Shown piece after piece: positions 7,337 to 16,730 of a DNA stretch of 62,164 nt. The stretch is from Parabacteroides distasonis (GTDB lineage: Bacteria > Bacteroidota > Bacteroidia > Bacteroidales > Tannerellaceae): contig NZ_SRYM01000020.1 of assembly GCF_004793765.1 (NCBI RefSeq), forward strand, positions 1-62,164. Reading direction: 5' to 3'. Numbering within the stretch: position 1 is the first letter of the stretch; each line of letters starts with the position of its first letter. A model generated the notes under the pieces. The model had not been told where the DNA came from. It was given only the letters and a program-made list of their open reading frames with translations, and ran no database searches. Position numbers and translations under genes: made by a program.

Positions 7337-8217
7337 ATGTCCAAACATGCGTTTTTAATTATGGCTCATAATGAGTACGATATTTTAAATAAATTGTTAT
7401 TGCTCCTTGATGATGAACGTAATGATATATTTATCCATTATGATAAAAAATGCAAATTACCCCCCCTATTGAGTTAAAATATTCAAATATACATGTGTTT
7501 AAGAAGGTGGATGTAGGCTGGGGAGAGGATAGTCAGATAGAATGTGAAATGTTCTTGTTCAATGAGGCTTATAAAAAGGGGCCGTTTGATTACTATCATT
7601 TGTTATCGGGGGTTGATCTCCCTTTGAAATCGAATGATTATATCCATGATTTTTTTGATCAAAACAAGGGAAAAGAGTTTGTTGGAATAATGGATGAGCA
7701 ATCTTGTTTTATATGCTATAAAAGGGTCTGTTACTATTATTTCTTTGTACGCTACGAGAGACGCAAGTGGGGGCGTTTTATCGTTTGGCTGAATAAAATC
7801 TCTGTTAAATTTCAAAAAATGGTAGGAATTAATAGGAATAAGGATGTGATTTTTAAGAAAGGGGCTAATTGGGTGAGTGTTACACAGAGCTTTGTGGAAT
7901 ATATATTAAGTAATCGGGAAATAATAAAGCAAATGTTTTGCTATACCTATTGTGCGGATGAGATGTTTATTCAAACATTACTGTATAATTCTGGATTTAA
8001 GGACTGTTTATATATTCCCAAAGAAGCAGGGGAACATAATATGTGTGTGCGTGAAATTGATTGGGATCGGGGCAATCCATATATCTGGGATAATGGAGAT
8101 TTTGAATATTTGAAAAAGTCTAATAATATATTCGCTAGGAAATTTAATTCGGGTAAATCAGAGATTGTAGATAAAATATATGACTACATTAAAGAAAGTA
8201 ATAACAGAAGAAAGTAA
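7337..8217 (+). pseudogene. Core-2/I-branching-type (GT14-like) glycosyltransferase, frameshifted at a C7 tract
   Basis: From the ATG at 7337 the product begins MSKHAFLIMAHNEYDILNKL and reads DIFIHYDKKCKLPP, typical of the beta-1,6-N-acetylglucosaminyltransferase-like family. After CCCCCCC (7460-7466) the frame ends in LLS-stop. The rest of the family pattern (VDVGWGEDSQIECEMFLFNE, YYHLLSGVDLPLKS) continues in the next frame to 8217. An eighth C would restore one 294-residue protein. An ATG at 7450 could start a shortened 255-residue product lacking the N-terminal motif. The break may be phase-variable slippage, decay or a sequence error. The 3' end overlaps the next gene by 38 bp. Confidence 0.8.
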
Positions 8218-9163
8218 TTATAACCCTAAATTGTCGGTAATAGTACCTGTTTATAAAGTTGAGAAATATTTGGTACGCTGTATAGATAGTATATTGGCGC
8301 AAACTTTTGTGGATTTTGAGCTACTGTTAATTGATGATGGGAGTCCAGATAAATCTGGTGATATATGCGATGAATACGCTTGTAAAGACACTCGTATACG
8401 TGTTTTTCATAAAGAAAATGGTGGCGTATCGAGTGCTCGTAACCTAGGATTGGAGAATGTTAGAGGTAATATTCTCACGTTTATTGATGCGGATGATTGG
8501 ATTGATGTGGATTGCTTTGAGAATGGCGTTTGTATTATGGACAGGGATGACCTTGATATTTTACAATATTCTTATAAAATGATCCGTGAACAAGATGGTT
8601 GCGTGATTAGTGTGCGCAATTATGAATGTGTTCCCTTGGGATGGAGAGAGTTTGTCCGGACAGACCATTATATCGTGTGTGTGGGGGGGAATTTTATTCG
8701 ATCTTCAATTGTCAAAACCTATCGATTACGTTTTGATGAGGCTCTTCATCTGGCAGAAGATCAGCTTTTTATTATGAGGGTGATGAGTTTATCTACCCGC
8801 ATTGCTCAGACAAAAGAAATTTATTATAACTATTTTCAGAATTTGGCTAGTGCTACTCATAATTCTTGTGAGGAGGATATGGTAAAGTCTTCAAGGGCTT
8901 TGCTTGAATTCGGAAAACGCAATCGATTGTTTAAGCCACAGGTTGATAGGATGATCACTAATTTTTATGTCGAGTTGTTACTTCTTAACAATGGGCAAGC
9001 AGGTATCCTCGATTCTGTTTATCGTGAAGCGAAAGTTGAAATTAGAAATTTGAATATGAACTCTTTACGGATTTTATGCTTCTCATCCTTCTTGGGAATG
9101 AGAATGGCCGGTAAAATAGTACTTGCTTATTTAAAGATAAAAAAGTTTTGTATGTTGAGTTAA
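8180..9163 (+). CDS. Family 2 glycosyltransferase
   Basis: 327 residues, inverting GT-A type. KLSVIVPVYKVEKYLVRCID near the N-terminus is the classic GT2 opening. ELLLIDDGSPDKSGDICDEY binds the nucleotide sugar, and the DXD-like motif is in FIDADDWID near residue 110. The C-terminal third is basic with a hydrophobic patch and may touch the membrane. It likely adds one sugar to the lipid-linked repeat; donor unknown. Start at 8180 lies inside the preceding gene (38-bp overlap), consistent with translational coupling. AT-rich like its neighbours. Confidence 0.9.
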   Translation: MTTLKKVITEESNYNPKLSVIVPVYKVEKYLVRCIDSILAQTFVDFELLLIDDGSPDKSGDICDEYACKDTRIRVFHKENGGVSSARNLGLENVRGNILTFIDADDWIDVDCFENGVCIMDRDDLDILQYSYKMIREQDGCVISVRNYECVPLGWREFVRTDHYIVCVGGNFIRSSIVKTYRLRFDEALHLAEDQLFIMRVMSLSTRIAQTKEIYYNYFQNLASATHNSCEEDMVKSSRALLEFGKRNRLFKPQVDRMITNFYVELLLLNNGQAGILDSVYREAKVEIRNLNMNSLRILCFSSFLGMRMAGKIVLAYLKIKKFCMLS

Positions 9164-9178
9164 TTTTTAATTGTTTGA

Positions 9179-10411
9179 ATGATGTACAAGAGCTTTTTTG
9201 TCAATAATAGTGATAGAGATAGAAAAATCAAATATCTGCTTTTTTTCTTTTGGCCTTTTGGTGCCTTTATTTATTCGTTAAGAAATATTCAGTCAAAAAG
9301 TTCTCGGGTAATCTTCTTCTTGATTTGTATAGCTTTTGGCTTGTGTATTGAATGTAAGAATGAAGAGTTGGATATGAGTCGCATTGCGGATAATTTCCTT
9401 TCGTATAAAAATATGAGTTTTGTAGAGTTGAAAGGAATAATAATGGATTCTATAAATGGAGTTGGATTTAGAGATTTATACGAACATATTTTATATTGGT
9501 GTGTGAATCAGATTTCGTCCAATGAACATGTGTTTTGGATGATAGCTTCGATGATCTATGCGTTTTTTTATTTAAAATCACTGTCTTTTATTCTTGATGA
9601 TAAGCGTTTTAAATCCTGCTTTATGGGATTTATGATAGTACTAATGTTTACAATGCCTCAACCTATATTTTCGGTGACAGGTTTAAGATTTTGGACAGCA
9701 GGATGGCTTGCTATTTTTTGTTCCTTGCAAATATTTATTCACAATAATTATAAGTATTTCTTGATATTGCTATTGACCCCTTTCATTCATGTAACATACT
9801 GGATTTATGTGTTTTTAGTAACACTAACTTTTGTCGCTAGATTGAGTGAAAAACTGCTTGTGATAATATTTTTTCTGTCTTATCCTTTTTCTTATTTGTC
9901 GATGTCTTTTGTCTCAGATGTGATTGGAATGGATATACTTCCTACATCCTTAGAGAGGGTCGCTCTGTCTTATATGGGCGAGGATCATATAGAGGAGTTT
10001 AATCGACAAGGAACAGGTTGGTTTTGGGTGTCTGAAATGTTTGATATAATTCTGAATACTTATTATTTAGTGATGACTTGTTGGATTATAAAGCACAAGT
10101 ATATGATATTAGAGAGACAGGACAGATATTTGCTTGCTTTCATATTAGTAGTGTATTCATTTGCTAATTTTACACTGGTTGTTCCGCATTTAGGAATTCG
10201 TTATCTAGGTTTTGTTGAAATCTTATTACCGTTGTTATGGTTTAGAGTTTTTGGATTATATAAATATAAGTCGTTTATATATATGTATTTAATTGTCGCA
10301 TCTTTTTATTTGCTGTGGAAACGTCTTGTAATGCATTATTCGAATGTCTTAGATTTTGATTTTTTGTATGATAGTTCTATTGTTATGTTAATTGATAAAT
10401 TGTTATATTAA
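9179..10411 (+). CDS. EpsG/Wzy-like polysaccharide polymerase
   Basis: 410 residues with about ten hydrophobic segments. The order of segments, the large loop after the early helices (SRIADNFLSYKNMSFVELKG) and the repeated aromatic-rich helices resemble EpsG/Wzy-type polymerases that join repeat units on the periplasmic side. Such proteins share little sequence, so the call rests on topology and on its place between glycosyltransferases with a flippase in the same locus. No other polymerase candidate is present. The stop is followed 4 bp later by the next start. Confidence 0.78.
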   Translation: MMYKSFFVNNSDRDRKIKYLLFFFWPFGAFIYSLRNIQSKSSRVIFFLICIAFGLCIECKNEELDMSRIADNFLSYKNMSFVELKGIIMDSINGVGFRDLYEHILYWCVNQISSNEHVFWMIASMIYAFFYLKSLSFILDDKRFKSCFMGFMIVLMFTMPQPIFSVTGLRFWTAGWLAIFCSLQIFIHNNYKYFLILLLTPFIHVTYWIYVFLVTLTFVARLSEKLLVIIFFLSYPFSYLSMSFVSDVIGMDILPTSLERVALSYMGEDHIEEFNRQGTGWFWVSEMFDIILNTYYLVMTCWIIKHKYMILERQDRYLLAFILVVYSFANFTLVVPHLGIRYLGFVEILLPLLWFRVFGLYKYKSFIYMYLIVASFYLLWKRLVMHYSNVLDFDFLYDSSIVMLIDKLLY

Positions 10412-10415
10412 ATAT

Positions 10416-11495
10416 ATGAATATATTACAAATACATATGGCATTGAGAAGTGGGGGAATAGAAGCTGTTGTAGTGGGGCTTTCTAATGAGATGGTAAAGA
10501 GACATAAGGTGTCTTTTTGCTCCATTTATGAACCTCGTGAGGAAGATATCTTTTTTCATCGTTTAGATAGTCGTGTATTAACTTGTTCCACTCATAAAAA
10601 ATCGCCTGGAGTAAATTTGAAATATTTATGGAAAGTTTATCGTGTAATAGTAAAAGGTAATTATGATGTAGTAAACATGCATGGTTATTTATATTATTAT
10701 CTGATAGCGATCTGTTTATTACACAATAAGACTAGATTCTTTTACACGGTTCATTCTGATGCAAGGATGGAGAATGGGCGTTGGGATAGGAAACTTTTTA
10801 AACTGAAGCGTTATTTTTTTAAAAAGGGATGGATTAAACCTATTACGATTTCAAAAGAGTCTCAAAGATCTTTTACTGATCTTTATGGAGTACCTAGTAA
10901 TTTGATTTATAATGGTACTTCAAAGCCGAGTGTCAAGCCTTTTTCTATGGATAAATATCGTATTACATCGAATACGAAAATCTTATTTCATCCTGGGCGA
11001 ATAACAGAAGCAAAAAATCAACAGATGCTTTGTAATGTATGCTATCGATTACAACAGGAGGGATATGATATCGTGTTGTTATTAGCTGGAGAGAAACAAA
11101 AAGAGACGATATATACAGATTTACAAAGATATTTTAGTGATAGGATAAAGTATTTAGGAGAGAGAAATGATGTGCTTGATCTCTTAAGTGCAAGTGATAT
11201 TTTTTGCCTGTCTTCGATTTGGGAGGGAATGCCTATGTCTTTATTGGAATCTTTGTCGGTTGGATGCATCCCTGTATGTACTCCGGTTGGAGGTATTCCA
11301 GAAGCTGTGACAGATGGGGTAAATGGTTTTTTATCTAGAACATGTAATGAAGAGGATTATTATATAGCATTGAAAAGATCATTGGAAATTGATGATGAAA
11401 CCATTCATCGTATGAGACAAAAGTGTATGGAGACATTTAAACAATTTGATATCTTTCATACATCGTTACTGTATGAAAGATATTATTTAGAATAA
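10416..11495 (+). CDS. Family 4 glycosyltransferase
   Basis: 359 residues from the ATG at 10416 (MNILQIHMALRSGGIEAVV); the open frame extends upstream into the polymerase gene, but the family N-terminus begins here. ILFHPGRITEAKNQQ marks the start of the nucleotide-binding half, and GMPMSLLESLSVGCIPVCTP then VGGIPEAV carry the E-x7-E donor-binding signature of retaining GT4 enzymes. NMHGYLYYYL and YTVHSDARM match the N-terminal domain. No membrane segment. It probably transfers a hexose or related sugar to the repeat unit in the cytoplasm. About 165 bp of AT-rich sequence without a gene separates it from the next gene. Confidence 0.88.
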   Translation: MNILQIHMALRSGGIEAVVVGLSNEMVKRHKVSFCSIYEPREEDIFFHRLDSRVLTCSTHKKSPGVNLKYLWKVYRVIVKGNYDVVNMHGYLYYYLIAICLLHNKTRFFYTVHSDARMENGRWDRKLFKLKRYFFKKGWIKPITISKESQRSFTDLYGVPSNLIYNGTSKPSVKPFSMDKYRITSNTKILFHPGRITEAKNQQMLCNVCYRLQQEGYDIVLLLAGEKQKETIYTDLQRYFSDRIKYLGERNDVLDLLSASDIFCLSSIWEGMPMSLLESLSVGCIPVCTPVGGIPEAVTDGVNGFLSRTCNEEDYYIALKRSLEIDDETIHRMRQKCMETFKQFDIFHTSLLYERYYLE

Positions 11496-11660
11496 AAGAA
11501 TTGATATCTTTATATATGGTGAAATAGAAATATCTTGTAAATTTCCAACAGCGTAATTTGCGTATTATTAATTACAATTCGATGTGATTTTTGTAAATTA
11601 ATTTTATTCTACTATAAATAATTTCTTTTATTTTTGTTAATAGTGAATTTATAAATATAT

Positions 11661-12764
11661 ATGAAAGTATTAGTAGTTGTGACTGACTATCCAAATTTGC
11701 AAGGAGGTTTGGCTTTGGCTTATGTGCGAACAAGGAATGTCTATTATAAAGAACGTGGTATGGAGGTTGAAGTACTTAATTTTTCAGCAAATGAAGATTA
11801 TAGTATTGATGGTATTCATGTCTTTTGCTTGAAAAATTTTGATAAAATAATAAATGAAAATAAGTATGATTTACTTATTTGTCATGCTCCTAATATTAGA
11901 AATCACTATTTTTTTATTGAAAAATATGATTGTTACTTTAAAAAGATCATCCTTTTCTTTCATGGGCATGAAGTGTTGAAGGTTAATAAGGTTTATTCTG
12001 TGCCTTATCCGTTTGTAAAACGTAATAAATTGTTAGAGAATGTTCGGGATTTGTATGATGAATGCAAATTTTTTGTATGGCGTAGATATATAGAGAAAAA
12101 TTATAAGAAATTAGCATTTGTTTTTGTGAGTAGATGGATGAAGGAGGAGTTTCTCTATTGGGTGCACCCAAGTATAAAGTGTTTGGAGGGTCGTAACTTT
12201 GTAACATACAATTGTGTTGGGAGTATGTTTGAGAAAGGAGAATATGATGTTTCTTCTCAAAAGCAATATGATTTTGTGACAATTAGGGCTAATTTGGATG
12301 GATCGAAATATTGTGTGGATATTGTAAATGAATTAGCAAAACGGAATCCTGATTTGAGTTTTTTGTTAATAGGAAAAGGTGAATTTTTTAAATACTATGA
12401 AAAAGCAGATAATCTGACATGGTTGGATTGTAGATTGAATCATGAAGAAATGATAGCAATACTTAATTCTGCTAAATGTGCATTGATGCCAACCCGGACT
12501 GACGCACAAGGGGTTATGATGTGTGAAATGGTTGCTTTTGGGATGCCGTTGATCACTTCGGATATACCTGTATGTCATGAGGTTTTTGATAATGTTGATG
12601 GAGTGGGTTTTATTTCAAATGAAGAACTAGATTCGTTTTGTTTGAAAGATATATATGAAAATATAAAAAAAAGTGCAGGTAAAAGTGATAGGTACTTTAT
12701 GAAGAATACAGGAGAACATGAAGTGATAATTTTATCAAATTTGTGTATCAATGTTAATAAATGA
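11661..12764 (+). CDS. Family 4-like glycosyltransferase
   Basis: 367 residues. MKVLVVVTDYPNLQGG is a typical GT-B opening. YDLLICHAPNIRNHYFF and ILFFHGHEVL fit the N-terminal domain. LLIGKGEFF and CALMPTRTDAQGVMMCEMVA then FGMPLITSDIPVCHEVF give the E-containing donor site. The C-terminus (EHEVIILSNLCINVNK) departs from the usual family ending and may be a little frayed. The 12765-12952 stretch after it contains an open frame reading RRIFANISFGFLALLH without a good start, possibly a remnant, and then GC-richer DNA begins at wecC, so the variable core ends here. Confidence 0.82.
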   Translation: MKVLVVVTDYPNLQGGLALAYVRTRNVYYKERGMEVEVLNFSANEDYSIDGIHVFCLKNFDKIINENKYDLLICHAPNIRNHYFFIEKYDCYFKKIILFFHGHEVLKVNKVYSVPYPFVKRNKLLENVRDLYDECKFFVWRRYIEKNYKKLAFVFVSRWMKEEFLYWVHPSIKCLEGRNFVTYNCVGSMFEKGEYDVSSQKQYDFVTIRANLDGSKYCVDIVNELAKRNPDLSFLLIGKGEFFKYYEKADNLTWLDCRLNHEEMIAILNSAKCALMPTRTDAQGVMMCEMVAFGMPLITSDIPVCHEVFDNVDGVGFISNEELDSFCLKDIYENIKKSAGKSDRYFMKNTGEHEVIILSNLCINVNK

Positions 12765-12952
12765 CTTAGGAAATTTGTTCTCTATCAAGAAATGAAATAG
12801 AAAATTGAGGAGAATATTTGCAAACATTTCTTTCGGTTTTCTAGCCTTGTTGCATATTACCAGAACTATACTTCTTTTTATTCTTATCGGTCTGAATCTT
12901 GAAATGACCGAATCTCGAAAATAACACATAATCATATTAACACATATTTCTT

Positions 12953-14158
12953 ATGAAAGCATGTTTCATGGGGTTGGGCTATATTGGCCTGCCCACGGCT
13001 ATTATTGCCGCAAAGCACGGGGTGGAGATCGCCGGCGTGGATATCAACGCTCAGGTGGTGGAGGTTACCAACCAAGGGAAATTGCATATCATCGAGCCGG
13101 GTATGGAGGAGATGTTGCGGGAGGTACTGGCCTCCGGACATTTCAAGGCGTACACCGAGCCTCAGGTGAGCGACGCTTATTTCATGGTGGTACCCACTCC
13201 TTTCAAGGGGGATCATGAGCCGGACGTATCGTTCGTGGAGTCGGCTACCCGTATGGTGCTTCCTTTGTTGAAAGAGGGGGATTTGTACGTGATCGAGTCT
13301 ACATCGCCGGTGGGAACGACCGAGCGGATGGCTAGTTTGATTTTCTCCGAACGGCCGGAGCTGGAGGGCAAGATCTATATCGCTTATTGTCCGGAGCGGG
13401 TGCTTCCGGGTAACGTGATCTATGAGTTGGTGCATAACGACCGGGTCATCGGCGGCATGGACGAGGCTTCTACCTGTAAGGCGATGGAGTTCTACGGCCA
13501 GTTCGTGAAGGGTACGCTTCACCCAACGAATAGCAAGACGGCTGAGATGTGTAAATTGACCGAGAACTCAAGCCGGGACGTACAGATCGCTTTCGCCAAT
13601 GAACTGTCGTTTATCTGCGATAAAGCGGGAATCAATGTGTGGGAGCTGATCGATTTGGCGAACAGGCATCCCCGTGTGAATATCTTACAGCCGGGTTGCG
13701 GTGTTGGTGGTCATTGCATAGCGGTGGACCCTTACTTCATCACGGCGGAGTTTCCTATGGAGAGCCGTATGATCTCGACGGCTCGTGAGACGAATAATTA
13801 CAAGGCATTTTGGTGTGCGGAGAAAGTGAAGAACGCCATGCTGCGGTTTGAGTTGAAGCATGGGCGTAAGCCGGCGGTGGCAATGATGGGCTTGGCTTTC
13901 AAGCCTAATATCGATGACTTGCGCGAGTCTCCGGCCAAGGGAATAACGACGAAGGTGTTGCAATCGTGCAACAATGCTGACATCATGGTGGTGGAGCCGA
14001 ACGTTTCGGAGCATAAGTTGTTTAAGTTGACTCCTTATAAGGAGGCCTATGCGAAAGCCGATATCGTGGTTTTCTTGGTGAATCATAGGGAGTTTGCGGA
14101 GTTGAATTATCGGGATGACGTGGAGGTGCTGGACTTTTGCGGGACATTCAAGAAATAA
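12953..14158 (+). CDS. wecC: UDP-N-acetyl-D-mannosamine dehydrogenase
   Basis: 401 residues, the usual length. It oxidises UDP-ManNAc to UDP-ManNAcA with two NAD+. GLGYIGLPTAIIAAKHG is the Rossmann dinucleotide motif, STSPVGTTE and CPERVLPG are family motifs, KLTENSSRDVQIAFANEL is the central helix, and GCGVGGHCIAVDPYF carries the catalytic cysteine. Followed 29 bp later by the epimerase that makes its substrate. Its base composition is clearly higher in GC than the glycosyltransferases upstream, so it belongs to the conserved right flank of the locus. Confident by motif; the mannosamine rather than glucosamine specificity is inferred from the WecB neighbour. Confidence 0.93.
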   Translation: MKACFMGLGYIGLPTAIIAAKHGVEIAGVDINAQVVEVTNQGKLHIIEPGMEEMLREVLASGHFKAYTEPQVSDAYFMVVPTPFKGDHEPDVSFVESATRMVLPLLKEGDLYVIESTSPVGTTERMASLIFSERPELEGKIYIAYCPERVLPGNVIYELVHNDRVIGGMDEASTCKAMEFYGQFVKGTLHPTNSKTAEMCKLTENSSRDVQIAFANELSFICDKAGINVWELIDLANRHPRVNILQPGCGVGGHCIAVDPYFITAEFPMESRMISTARETNNYKAFWCAEKVKNAMLRFELKHGRKPAVAMMGLAFKPNIDDLRESPAKGITTKVLQSCNNADIMVVEPNVSEHKLFKLTPYKEAYAKADIVVFLVNHREFAELNYRDDVEVLDFCGTFKK

Positions 14159-14187
14159 TCGTTCGTTAAATAGAAGAATACGCTGTA

Positions 14188-15348
14188 ATGAGGAAAATAA
14201 TGTTAGTCTTCGGGACCCGTCCCGAGGCGATCAAGATGGCTCCGCTGGTGAAGGAGTTCCAAAAACATCCGGAGTCGTTCGAGACCATCGTGTGCGTTAC
14301 CGGACAGCATCGGGAAATGTTGGATCAAGTGTTAAAATTGTTCGAGATCACGCCGGATTATGATTTGAATATCATGAGGCAGGGTCAGGACTTATATGAC
14401 GTGACTGCCCGTGTCCTTACCGGTATGCGTGACGTGTTGCGTGAGGCGACACCCGATGTCGTGCTGGTGCATGGGGATACCACCACGAGCACGGCAGCCG
14501 CCTTGGCCGCTTTCTACCAACAGATACCTGTAGGTCATATAGAGGCCGGCCTTCGTACCCACAATATTTATAGCCCGTGGCCGGAGGAGATGAACCGGCA
14601 GGTCACGGGGCGTATCGCCACGTATAATTTCGCACCCACGCGGTTGAGCAAACAGAACTTGATGAGGGAGAGCGTGAACCCGGACTCAATCTTGGTTACC
14701 GGCAATACGGTGATAGACGCCTTGCGTCAAGTGGTGACTAAGATAAAGACGGACGCTGAGCTGGACAAGGAGCTGGAAGGCGTGCTTTTACGTTCGGGGT
14801 ATGACGTGAACCGTCTGGCTGGAGGCAAGAGACTGGTGTTGATCACGGGGCATCGCCGGGAGAACTTTGGTGATGGATTCATCCATATGTGTACCGCTAT
14901 CAAGGACTTGACGAAGAAGTATCCCGGCGTGGATTTTGTCTATCCGATGCATTTGAATCCCAATGTGCGCAAGCCGATTCATGAGGTATTCGGCGAGGAT
15001 CTATCGGATCTGGGTAATATGTTCTTCATTGAGCCATTGGAATATCTGTCATTTGTTTATCTGATGGAGAAATCAACGATAGTGCTGACCGATAGCGGCG
15101 GTATCCAAGAGGAGGCCCCCGGCTTGGGCAAACCCGTGTTGGTGATGCGTGATACGACCGAGCGTCCGGAGGCTCTTGCGGCAGGAACGGTGAAACTGGT
15201 CGGTACGGATTATGATAAGATCGTGAACGAGGTATCGGCGTTACTTGATGATGCGGTTTATTACGATACGATGAGCCAAGCGGTTAATCCCTATGGTGAT
15301 GGATTGGCTTGCGGAAGGATCGTGGAATTTTTGAACCGAAAGGAATGA
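14188..15348 (+). CDS. wecB: UDP-N-acetylglucosamine 2-epimerase (non-hydrolysing)
   Basis: 386 residues. Interconverts UDP-GlcNAc and UDP-ManNAc. FGTRPEAIKMAPLVKEF opens the protein, TGQHREMLDQVL, HGDTTTSTAAALAAFY and HIEAGLRT are family signatures, ITGHRRENFG is the mid-protein motif, and DSGGIQEEAPGLGKPVL with MRDTTERPE is the conserved C-terminal donor site. It works with the upstream dehydrogenase to make UDP-ManNAcA. The stop codon overlaps the ATG of the next glycosyltransferase in ATGA, so the two are translationally coupled. Confidence 0.94.
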   Translation: MRKIMLVFGTRPEAIKMAPLVKEFQKHPESFETIVCVTGQHREMLDQVLKLFEITPDYDLNIMRQGQDLYDVTARVLTGMRDVLREATPDVVLVHGDTTTSTAAALAAFYQQIPVGHIEAGLRTHNIYSPWPEEMNRQVTGRIATYNFAPTRLSKQNLMRESVNPDSILVTGNTVIDALRQVVTKIKTDAELDKELEGVLLRSGYDVNRLAGGKRLVLITGHRRENFGDGFIHMCTAIKDLTKKYPGVDFVYPMHLNPNVRKPIHEVFGEDLSDLGNMFFIEPLEYLSFVYLMEKSTIVLTDSGGIQEEAPGLGKPVLVMRDTTERPEALAAGTVKLVGTDYDKIVNEVSALLDDAVYYDTMSQAVNPYGDGLACGRIVEFLNRKE

Positions 15349-16535
15349 GAGTCTTGATCGTTTCTCCCTCTTATCTTCCAGAGATCGGTGCGGCACCCTC
15401 ACGCATTACGAACATGGCGGAGGGACTGTCTGGCTTAGGGATAAAAGTGGATGTGTTGACTTGTTTACCCAATTATCCCAAGGGACGTATCTTTGATGGA
15501 TATAGGGGGACTTTTTCCAAGAAAGAGGATGTGAACGGGATAACGGTGTTCAGGTACTGGACGTATGCCTCGATCTCGAAGAAACCGTTGGTCCGTCTTG
15601 TGAGTATGTGCGCTTTCGCTACGACCCTTTGGTGTTTCGCTCTCAAGCGTAAGCGCATAAAATCTTATGATAAGGTGATTATCCAGACCCCTCCTGTTTT
15701 GGCGGCGGCCTCGGCCATGTTGCTTTTTCGTTGTTGCTACCGGAAAAAGGTGGTACTGAACGTCTCAGACCTTTGGCCATTGTCGGCCGTGGAGCTGGGA
15801 GCCATGAAAGAGGGGGGTATTTATCATAGGGTGATGGGGCGTATCGAGCGGTTCCTTTATCGTAAGGCCACGGCCTGCCAAGGGCAGAGTAAGGAGATCG
15901 TGGATTATATAAAACAGTATGAACCGGGCAAGGCCTTGTTCTTGTATCGGAATTTACAACATCGTTTTGTTTTACCGAATCACCCCTCTTCTTCTCGGAA
16001 GCCTTTCAAGATCGTCTATGCCGGTTTGCTGGGCGTGGCACAGAATATACTGGAGTTGATAGAGCGTGTCGATTTTAAAGGGATGGAAGCGGAGCTTCAT
16101 TTATTTGGAGGGGGCAATCAAGCCTTGGAGATAGAGGATTATGTGAGGACGCATGATAAAGGGGTCTTTTATCATGGCTCTCTACCCAAAGAACGGATGC
16201 GTGAGGAGCTTATACGTTACCATGCCTCCATTATCCCGTTGACGGTTCGTATAAGAGGGGCCGTCCCTTCTAAATTATTTGATTTGTTGCCGTTAGGTGT
16301 TCCTATCTTGTTTTGCGGAGGCGGTGAGGGCGAGGAGATTGTAAAAGAAAATCAGCTGGGCCTTGTCTCGGTTCCCGGAGATTATGAGCGACTTTCTAAA
16401 AATATACAAACCATGAGCAACTTACCGGATGAGGAGTATCAACAACTAAAAGCGAACTGTTTAAGAGTATCTCAGACAACTTTCTGTTTTGAAAGACAGC
16501 TGGAGACGTACAAACGTTTTTTATCAACTTTCTAA
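15345..16535 (+). CDS. Family 4 glycosyltransferase, WbuB-like
   Basis: 396 residues from the ATG at 15345 (MRVLIVSPSYLPEIGAAPSR); the open frame reaches back to 15309 inside wecB, but the GT-B fold starts here and the ATGA overlap with wecB supports it. RITNMAEGLSGLGIKVDVLT and NYPKGRIFDGYRG match WbuB-type transferases of amino sugars. LNVSDLWPLSAVELGAM and IVYAGLLGVAQNILELI belong to the two domains. IRGAVPSKLFDLLPLGVPIL replaces the usual E-x7-E region, as is common in this subfamily. It may add FucNAc- or ManNAc-type sugars early in repeat assembly; substrate is inference from the neighbours. A terminator follows at 16681. Confidence 0.85.
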   Translation: MRVLIVSPSYLPEIGAAPSRITNMAEGLSGLGIKVDVLTCLPNYPKGRIFDGYRGTFSKKEDVNGITVFRYWTYASISKKPLVRLVSMCAFATTLWCFALKRKRIKSYDKVIIQTPPVLAAASAMLLFRCCYRKKVVLNVSDLWPLSAVELGAMKEGGIYHRVMGRIERFLYRKATACQGQSKEIVDYIKQYEPGKALFLYRNLQHRFVLPNHPSSSRKPFKIVYAGLLGVAQNILELIERVDFKGMEAELHLFGGGNQALEIEDYVRTHDKGVFYHGSLPKERMREELIRYHASIIPLTVRIRGAVPSKLFDLLPLGVPILFCGGGEGEEIVKENQLGLVSVPGDYERLSKNIQTMSNLPDEEYQQLKANCLRVSQTTFCFERQLETYKRFLSTF

Positions 16536-16590
16536 TTTCAGGATGAAATCTCTAAAACATTTTGCCGGGATGCTCTGTTATAGATATAGT

Positions 16591-16620
16591 AGTGTGTTTT
16601 TCATGGTATTAGATTTTTAG
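16591..16620 (+). repeat. Decayed copy of the promoter-terminator RNA repeat
   Basis: AGTGTGTTTTTCATGGTATT followed by AGATTT matches the 5' part of the two RNA units at 31716-31797 and 45059-45140. The upstream TAnnTTTG element, the ATTATGC dyad and the terminator stem are missing here, so it is a fragment, probably not expressed. Confidence 0.6.
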
Positions 16621-16680
16621 ATTAGTAATTAGGTTGTTCATTCAGTTCGGGAGAATAGGATGTTGGTTTATAAATATGAA

Positions 16681-16729
16681 AGCCGGAAAGGTGAGAATGA
16701 TTTCTCTCGTTTCCGGCTATTCTTTTTTA
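16681..16729 (+). terminator. Intrinsic terminator of the polysaccharide operon
   Basis: AGCCGGAAA (16681-16689) and TTTCCGGCT (16710-16718) form a perfect 9-bp stem with a 20-nt loop, followed by ATTCTTTTTT. The T-run is on the plus strand, so it ends transcripts coming from the glycosyltransferase genes. The convergent ndk gene stops 2 bp beyond it and may share the hairpin. Confidence 0.8.
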
Positions 16730-16730
16730 T

